Positions 57,628 through 64,000 of a DNA stretch of 64,000 nt are shown here, in pieces. Position 1 is the first letter of the stretch. Each line of letters starts with the position of its first letter. The notes below the pieces were generated by a model. The model was not told the origin of the DNA. It was given only the letters and a program-made list of their open reading frames with translations, and made no database searches. The position numbers and the translations under genes were made by a program. The DNA is taken from contig CM074759.1 in NCBI GenBank assembly GCA_037355855.1, positions 8,729,301 to 8,793,300 of the forward strand. The letters are read 5' to 3'. This DNA comes from Pseudo-nitzschia pungens. Taxonomy: Eukaryota > Bacillariophyta > Bacillariophyceae > Bacillariales > Bacillariaceae.

Positions 57628-59165
57628 GTGTGGTTGACCTGCAACAAATACTTTCCACGAATAACCGCGAAGGAACCGGAAGCGTTGCGGCAGCATCTGC
57701 CGCTGCTCTGTCTACTGCCACTGCCACTGCTACTGCTACTGCTACTGCTACTGCTCCCGACTCCGCTCCGGAAGCTTCTCCGGACGCATCCTCCCCAGGA
57801 AGGCGAGACTCCAAGTCCAAGTCCAAGTCCAAATCCAAGTCCAAGTCCAAATCCACCCAGAGCTCGAAATCCTCCCGGACGCGTTCTAAGCATTGTGCCA
57901 GAGATCATCCGACCGGGTCTATGGCTCTGTTTCCTTCTCCGAGCATTGCTCCAACCCAAACCATAGACAGTGAGGGAGATCCTCGCAAAACCAAGATGCG
58001 ATCGGATAACGATTCCGATTCTCCGATGCCTCCCACCGGCCAATACCACGAGAACCGTGCATCCAAATCCCAATCCTCGAGCTGCATGTTGAGTCCCTCC
58101 CCGCGAGCGGCAGAAGCAGCGACACCACCCGCGGTCGACAACCAGAAGCAGAATGGTCCGGCGAACTCGTCGTCATTGCCATCGTCATTGTCAGTGTCAG
58201 TGTCAGTGTCATCGTCATCGTCATCGTCAGTGTCAGTGTCATTGTCATCGTCGTCCCCCACCCGACGCCGACACCGACAGACCAAGGAGAACGAGTCTTC
58301 ACCGTTTTCCCTGCTCAAATCCGGCCTGACGCTCGCGCTTCTGGCCCTCGCGATGAAGTCGTCCACCGGGACTTGTCGGAGGAAGCAAGGCACGGAAGGA
58401 TCGAAACACTCGTCGGACCGGACCATCGACAAAGGCGTTGCTAACAATCACATCCAGAACCACAAAAACAAAAACAGAAACGAACACAAACACAAAAACA
58501 TACACAAAAACAAACGCAAACACAATCGTAAGGACGACCACGACACCCACGAAGACATTCCGAATCTGCCAGACGTTGAGGTTGACGACGACCCCATTTC
58601 CTCCAGTGCCTCCAATCGTTCGAGCCACACGAGCCACAATCATCATCATCATCATCATCATCATCATTCTGCTTGCTCTCCCACCAATCGAAGAGAGACC
58701 TCCCGAGATGCCGTTCTGGCGGCCGCCACCGCCGCTGCTTCCCCCCCAGGCCGAAAACCGAAAAAGGGATCCGTCCGAAGCACGCTGACGCAAAAACTCG
58801 CACAGAGGCGAGTCAAGCAGCAAAAACATCGTCGCAGCAACAAGACCGCGACCCCCAAACTCTTGTACGTGGAAGAGGTCTCCTTTGCCAGCGCCAGGGA
58901 GCTGGAATCCTTCGACCTCGAGAGCATCGCCGGTGATTTCTATCACCAACACAATGGGGCAGCTAGCAGCGTCCAGTCGAAGCAATCCAACAAGAGCACA
59001 AAGAACAAGAACAAGAACAACCGGATGCTCAGGCTACTCTGTGTCAAGGAGACAGTGTCCTATCCCGATCACATCAGCATGACACCACGAGTTCCATCGA
59101 GCGTCGGTCTGGGTCGTTCTGTCTCCCTGCTCTCTCCGTCGTCGTGGGGAACGCTCCAGTCATGA
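56943..59165 (+). CDS. Large low-complexity protein of unknown function with one hydrophobic segment
   Basis: The frame opens at a GTG (56889), but the first ATG is 56943, giving 740 aa and no introns. The N-terminus is very basic (RTKRLWRPKRTRKSKYDEYN), then come acidic runs (DDDD.., DHDHDH), (AT)n, (SK)n, (VS)n and poly-His, all from trinucleotide or hexanucleotide repeats. Islands of ordinary sequence include DYSWFDRLLRALLCRDDWWN (about residues 127-146), a hydrophobic stretch SLLKSGLTLALLALAMKSS (about residues 460-480) and a C-terminal part KLLYVEEVSFASARELESFD. The frame survives many repeats and its codons are coding-like, so the gene is probably real. I do not recognise a family; the basic N-terminus could be a nuclear-localisation signal. 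Confidence 0.6.
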
Positions 59166-60177
59166 CCGGATCCAAAAAGAAATCATTGGGACAGACCGTG
59201 TTGTCCCGCTTGGGTTGGTCTAGTCCGACCCACCATTAGTCCTCAATTCGTAATTTGGTGTCGATCCATCTTGGCCACGAATCGAGTTCCATTTTACTTC
59301 GATTCTTAGGGATTTGGTTTGATGCTCAACAGAAATAGGTAATAGATTCTGTAGCTCTCCTATCGACGTAACGGGTGCCAGACGGGATCGGATCGAACTC
59401 ACCGAACAGTTCTTTGGTTGTGTGTATAGAAAGCATTGCTGACGACATTCTCCACAGTACAGCATGTATACGACGCAATCCACAGTCCGGACCGTGACGG
59501 ACCAACGAAATGAAATGAGAAGGGTTGGAGTTTGCATCCCAACAGTCATTCCTGAGAGGCAAAATGATCTGCCTGCCTTCCCTTCCTACCCTTCTTTCAT
59601 TTTAATCAAACCCTAACCAACAGTTTCTACGTCACAAAAACGAAAGTGACATACACATCATCTCCTGAATTCGAATGGCTGAATTGTATTAGAGCAGTAG
59701 AACCTTTAATTGCAATACTACAACCACATAAATATTTAATAGCAATTTTCCAGAGATCCTGTGAAAACGCTCCAGACACCATTTTTTAACCTGTATGCAG
59801 TTGTTGCCATGTCAATGTGGTTAGTGAGTTGGTTCCGACTTTCCCTTTCGTGTGAAAGTTCTAACGATCGCGAGTCGTCAAGATAACAGATCTCATACCA
59901 TGTGAATATAAAGAGATTCGATCGAATTATGTTCTTGAACTCGTTACCTCGTATCTGTTGGAATATTCTACCCACCTGATTTGGTGATTCTTGACCTAGC
60001 CTTGGCAGTACCATACTCGATGATAAAAAAAGTAAGTACTTATACATTAAAAGAGCTAATAATTAGTAGATAAGAAATACTACGTAGTATGAACTCAAAG
60101 GCATTGTGCCGCCAACGACCATAATAGATGAGAATCGAAAATGGTTCTCACAAACGAAAAACTCATGGATGAATTGC
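59166..60177. other. Spacer between the unknown gene and the right arm, no gene seen
   Basis: Probable 3' untranslated region of the preceding gene followed by unique sequence. Short minus-strand frames (59220-59549, 59736-60047) lack motifs and do not look coding. The boundary of the inverted duplication is at about 60178. Confidence 0.45.
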
Positions 60178-60271
60178 AAATAGAAAACACCACCACCACC
60201 ACCACCACCACCACCAAAAGTGGGAAAAAGTAACTTCATCTCATCGCGAACGAGAGAATGAGACACATGCC

Positions 60272-62827
60272 TCACATCATTGCCACGACAATCGAAAGCA
60301 ACAGGGCACCCACACAACTGACCATGGATGCGCCTGCACTCAGGCTTGCAACATTTTTGGTGTCAAGAACAATGGTGGTGGAAAAGGGACTGCTGGTCTT
60401 GCTGTCCTCTTGAAGTAGACGCTGACGCATTGGGCCTGTGCTTGCTTGGTCTGTTTTGGTCAGAAACACCTTACCAGTGCACTCAAAGGAGGTTTTCGTC
60501 TTGTCTACAAAGAATCCTGCCGTGACAAGGCTCGTAAAGCCTTTAGCATGGACTCCAGCAGGCTTTCCGTCCTTATCAAGGGCAGTTGACATATCATTCA
60601 ACTCTTTGGTCAGAACGTCTTGAACGACCGAACCACTGATCAGGGTTCGAGTTGTACCAGCACCATTGGAACACACTACCGACTCAAAACTTGTGACAGA
60701 ATACCCATTGCTGATGGCATTTGGATCCGGACGAACGCAGACACCAAATTCATCACCCATCTTAAACTGGGTATCGGCGTTTCTGGAAGGGGCACACAAG
60801 AGACTCTCAACATTCACAGAGTTGGTGACGGTGCCAATCTGCTCTCCACCTTCACTGTCAAACGCAATGGTCACTGTCTGAACAAAATCAGAAGAGAGAT
60901 TTCCTTCCATTTTCACAGTCAGCGTGAAGGACGTTTCAACAACAGAAACATACTTGGATTCCAAAGATCCATCATAGTCTGTCTTTTTTGCCACTGTGGT
61001 ACCTGCAAGAGAGATCATGCAAATTCATGGGAAAACAAGAAAGTTAGGTGAGAAAGCCGTGTCCTGTCGAGGTTGACAGGGTTGTCTCAAACTCTTGTTG
61101 CAGATTCAGTTTGAACTCACAGATCTTAATTTGGCCGGCATCTGAGTCGTAGGCTGGGGTGTTCACAAGGTTTGTGACGTCAATAACATATTGAGCTTTG
61201 TCTGCAGATCCCAATAAAAGACAAAATGGAATTCCTTCCAGTGAGAAACAATATTGTGACAACATGTCGGACAAAGCAGAGAACAAGAATAGCGAATTAA
61301 CTTACACGTTGAAGTGCTGTCTTCAGCGTTGTCTTTGATTTTGGTGACAGTCGGAGCGGTGACAGAGTTCAGAGGAGTGCCTTGGGTGCAGGGAGTGTCG
61401 TCTGCCACATTGTGGAACAGTTCCAGAGCGATGTGATCTTCATTTTTTGCTTTGAAGAAGGTTTCAATAGTGACTGGACTATCATTGTTCACTTTGGCAT
61501 ATTGGCCTTCCTCATTTGTGGCACGTTCAACCTTGTATATGCTGAAGGGCTTTGGAAGTGTTGCGAAGGTTGGGGATGAGGATGTTGGGAAGGTTGGGGA
61601 TGAGGATGTTGGGAAGGTTGGGGATGAGGATGTTGGGAAGGTTGGGGATGAGGATGGGGTTGCGAAGGTTGGGGATGAGGATGGGGCTGTTGCGAAACAT
61701 TGATGAAAATAATTCTGACACCAAGTTGTGTCATCTGAGGAAGGATCAATATTGGCAGGACATGCAGAGTATTGAAACATGCCGGCAGTTTTTATCCCTG
61801 TAGGTACCTTTGCTGGCCATGTTCCCAAACATTGATTGAATTGTTTTGCGCTGTTAAACATTCCCATCATGTTTGTCACTCCAGAAACATCCCATTCATT
61901 GACAGTCTGGTTGAATTTATATGCAAGAAAAAACATTCCTTCCGTGGCAGTAACTTTCTTTACATTCCAGTCGTTGACAGGGTGGTTGAAGGCCATTGCC
62001 CTTTGAAACATTCTTTCCATGGATGTCACTTTTGATACATCCCATTCGTTGACAGGCTGGTTGAAGACCTCTGCCTTTGAAAACATTTTTTTCATGGATC
62101 TAACATTCATCATATTCCAACACTCCAAGGGTTCATTGAAGGAATCAAGGTTGTTAAACATCTTGTACATGTTGTCAACTTCACCAACCTTCCAGCAGTT
62201 GATGGGATTCTGAGGATTGAAGCTACAATGCCCCGGCGAAGTGGTACAGTATTGTCGAATGGCATCATACAGACTCTTTCCGTCTTCAAACACAGGCAGT
62301 TCAGTGAACGTTGCACAGTATGTTTCGCAGTCCTGGGTTTCTTCAAGATCACGTTCAGACATCAAAAACTCATCCTCCAACAAACTGTCTTCAATCGCCT
62401 TCACTTCCTCACCTGGAAGAAGGTTCTTCTCCAAGATACCAAGGTCCGAGAAATGGGTCGGATCCATGTCTTGGTTCTTTGCATTGTCGTCGTCCGATGG
62501 TGTAGTCAATGGAACATTCTTCAACATAGTTTCCGAGGGACTCAAATCGAACTCCGACCAGACACTTGGCGATTCAATAGATACCAGTTCAGACTCGCCA
62601 ATCTCGGTGGGAATCAACAAAGTGCCTTCGTCTTTTTTCACCGCATCTGTCTTGGTAATCTTGGCCCAAGCTCTTGGAGATTCCGCAGGTGCCAATTCAT
62701 GATTGCCATGATTTCCAGGGTTGGTGGCATCCCTTGGACTGCCAATGCCATCATCATGTTTGACGATGTAGGCATCCACAGAAGGAAGTGCTGCAATAGC
62801 TGCAAGTACAGAAGTCTCAAAGCGCAT
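60272..62827 (-). CDS. BspA-like (DUF285-repeat) surface protein, copy B
   Basis: Minus-strand exons are 62827-61306, 61201-61121 and 61002-60272 (777 aa), with the same donor and acceptor positions as copy A. The frame is open upstream of 62827, but ATG at 62827 matches copy A's start and opens a signal-peptide-like sequence (MRFETSVLAAIAALPSVDA). Only four DUF285 units are present instead of five. A Ser/Pro/Thr tandem (SSSPTFPT, about five units) lies between the repeats and the second region. The rest is nearly identical to copy A, including the hydrophobic C-terminus. Probable GPI- or membrane-anchored surface protein. The intact frame and conserved introns suggest both copies are expressed or were duplicated recently. 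Confidence 0.87.
61557..61690 (-). repeat. 24-bp coding tandem repeat (SSSPTFPT) present only in copy B
   Basis: On the plus strand the unit reads GAAGGTTGGGGATGAGGATG with small variations, repeated about five times. Copy A has no such array at the matching place (around 13285-13300). Unit length is a multiple of three, so the frame is preserved. Confidence 0.85.
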
Positions 62828-63199
62828 TGTGAATGGATAGTTTCGGTGTGTTGACTGCAGTTTTGGAAAAATGAAATGGAATAATACAAAGCAATAACAA
62901 GTGTTAGAAATAATGTTTGTCAATATGAATGATGAAAAATGTTTGCCCTGTTGAGGTCCGGACGAAAAAATGGCATGGCATGGCACAAGGAACATCGAAA
63001 TCACGACTCATACTGATTTTCAGTCCGGTGAAAGTCATACGGTACAGTACCGGTAACAGGTACCACGGTAAACATTACCGGTGCAGTCTCACAAGACGAT
63101 TGATTCGCATGGAATCACGCAACTTTCAAAACAAAAAGGCCGCGACTTTCGTTGCATCGAATCGTCTTACAAAGACGCCGTGACTGTCTTCGCATCGAA

Positions 63200-63490
63200 A
63201 TGACGACGAAGAATCGTTTAAAAAAAAAGGCATCAGCAAAACAGGCATTTCGACAACTTGGTGCGGACAAGTATATCAATGAACTGTTTGGAAAAGAGAT
63301 CAAAGAAGGCATCGGCAATGACGTCGATGAAGGCCCGAGCAAAGACAGTCACGAAGGTATTCACAATAAGCAACGAAACCACCATGACATCGCCGAGAGG
63401 GTGAAGGATGGTCGATGGGAGAAAGATGGAGCGTTGGCCATGGTACAACGCTCGTGCACATTGTTTCATGTCGACTTACAACAAAGGTGA
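63200..63490 (+). CDS. Small hypothetical ORF divergent from copy B
   Basis: ATG at 63200 to a stop at 63490 gives 96 aa: a Lys-rich start (MTTKNRLKKKASAKQAF), then IKEGIGNDVDEGPSKDSHEG and a charged middle. It lies upstream of copy B on the opposite strand. In the left arm the matching sequence has lost the start and carries an in-frame stop just before the shared part, so the frame is not conserved. No family recognised; a chance frame is quite possible, especially since the opposite strand is also open in both arms. Confidence 0.25.
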   Translation: MTTKNRLKKKASAKQAFRQLGADKYINELFGKEIKEGIGNDVDEGPSKDSHEGIHNKQRNHHDIAERVKDGRWEKDGALAMVQRSCTLFHVDLQQR

Positions 63491-63936
63491 AATGGTACGG
63501 TAGGGTTGAATCTATTGCGAAATAGAAAAAGTGAGGATTGTGACATCGTAAAATGAAATGAAATGAATCTCGGCAACACTCATTCGGAATCGGGCACAGT
63601 GAACAACGAAGAGAAGGTAAATCACCTTCAGAAGTAGTACCGTACAGTTACAAAAAAGTATCATAGTGTACCACGTGGGTGGAGCAAACTTGACAAAGGT
63701 GTACATTAAGTAAAAATTGAGAGAAGATTGATCGGACGAACAAAGTCCTAATTGATTAAGTACAGGAAACAGAAAGGGGCGGGAAGCATAAGTAATGTCA
63801 GAAACATGTACTTCGTAATCAGTATTTTCAATGAAAGAAATCTCGGCAACACTCATTCGGAATCGGGCACAGTGTACCGACGTTTGCAAACATAAATAAG
63901 AGAAGATAACGAAGAGAAGGTAAATTACCGGTACTC

Positions 63937-64000
63937 TACTACAAAGTTCCTATCAGCTGTCCCCTGGTTCTACATCATCAACTACTAATTTCTACGGAAA
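63937..64000. repeat. Foldback (MITE-like) element, copy 3, truncated by the window end
   Basis: It begins TACTACAAAGTTCCTATCAG and runs through GGTTCTACATCATCAACTAC into the loop sequence, ending at the window edge. It is the inverted partner of the element at 10904-11001 and so belongs to the inverted duplication. Confidence 0.7.

Larger units (their letters stand above)
60178..64000. repeat. Right arm of the ~3.8-kb inverted duplication (cut by window end)
   Basis: Reverse complement of 10937-14678. Both introns of the BspA-like gene are the same lengths as in the left arm (118 and 104 bp). Differences are one fewer DUF285 unit and an added 24-bp repeat in exon 1 (+63 bp net), a 3-bp change in exon 3, and a changed stretch near 63150-63240. 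The copy ends inside a foldback element at the window edge. Confidence 0.9.

Noticed and set aside
57210..58073. 287-codon minus-strand frame across the low-complexity gene
   Set aside because: It mirrors (SK)n, (AT)n and Asp runs of the plus strand and lacks its own ATG-proximal leader or domain.

Overview
This is a nuclear genomic window from a eukaryote, most probably a pennate diatom (stramenopile). The genes have few, short introns (104-226 bp, GT-AG) whose splice phases can be checked from the reading frames. Products include diatom-typical families: a guanylate/adenylate cyclase fused to a cyclic-nucleotide phosphodiesterase, BspA-like (DUF285) surface proteins, a choice-of-anchor-A protein with Pro-Thr repeats, and proteins rich in Asn/Ser/Asp tracts. 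Intergenic DNA is AT-leaning and full of short palindromic words built on GTAAGGTTAC, CTTCGTA and ACTAGT. No tRNA, rRNA, CRISPR array or prokaryote-style operon was recognised. The species call is inference.

Layout: 1-767 holds the last exon(s) of a small membrane protein. 5452-9930 (+) is a three-exon, two-TM cyclase-PDE receptor-like enzyme of about 1383 aa. 10.6-14.68 kb is the left arm of a large inverted duplication with a three-exon BspA-like gene. 15.2-18.8 kb is dense simple-sequence DNA with one doubtful low-complexity ORF. 20516-21847 (-) is an unknown two-exon membrane protein. 25575-26246 (-) is an FkbM-type methyltransferase with no visible 5' end. 26531-29759 (-) is a secreted choice-of-anchor-A protein with near-identical 264-bp tandem repeats. 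33996-36863 (-) and 41731-44477 (-) are protein kinases, the second with an apparent 1-nt frameshift. 46715-51523 (-) is a large inositol polyphosphate 5-phosphatase. 56943-59165 (+) is a low-complexity protein of unknown function. 60178-64000 is the right arm of the inverted duplication, with a second BspA-like gene on the minus strand.

Repeats make up much of the rest. The two ~3.8-kb arms face each other across about 45.5 kb. A degenerate module family ('GCTAAGC family') recurs at roughly 1.3, 3.7, 18.8, 19.3, 24.2, 39.7 and 53.4 kb and becomes a true ~144-bp tandem satellite at 24.2-24.9 kb. A ~97-bp foldback (MITE-like) element occurs three times.

Functionally, the cyclase-PDE, two kinases and 5-phosphatase would give the window a signalling flavour, and the BspA-like and PT-repeat proteins a cell-surface flavour. 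No co-regulation can be shown from sequence. Several genes start in the supplied six-frame translation at non-ATG codons; starts given here are the first plausible in-frame ATG.
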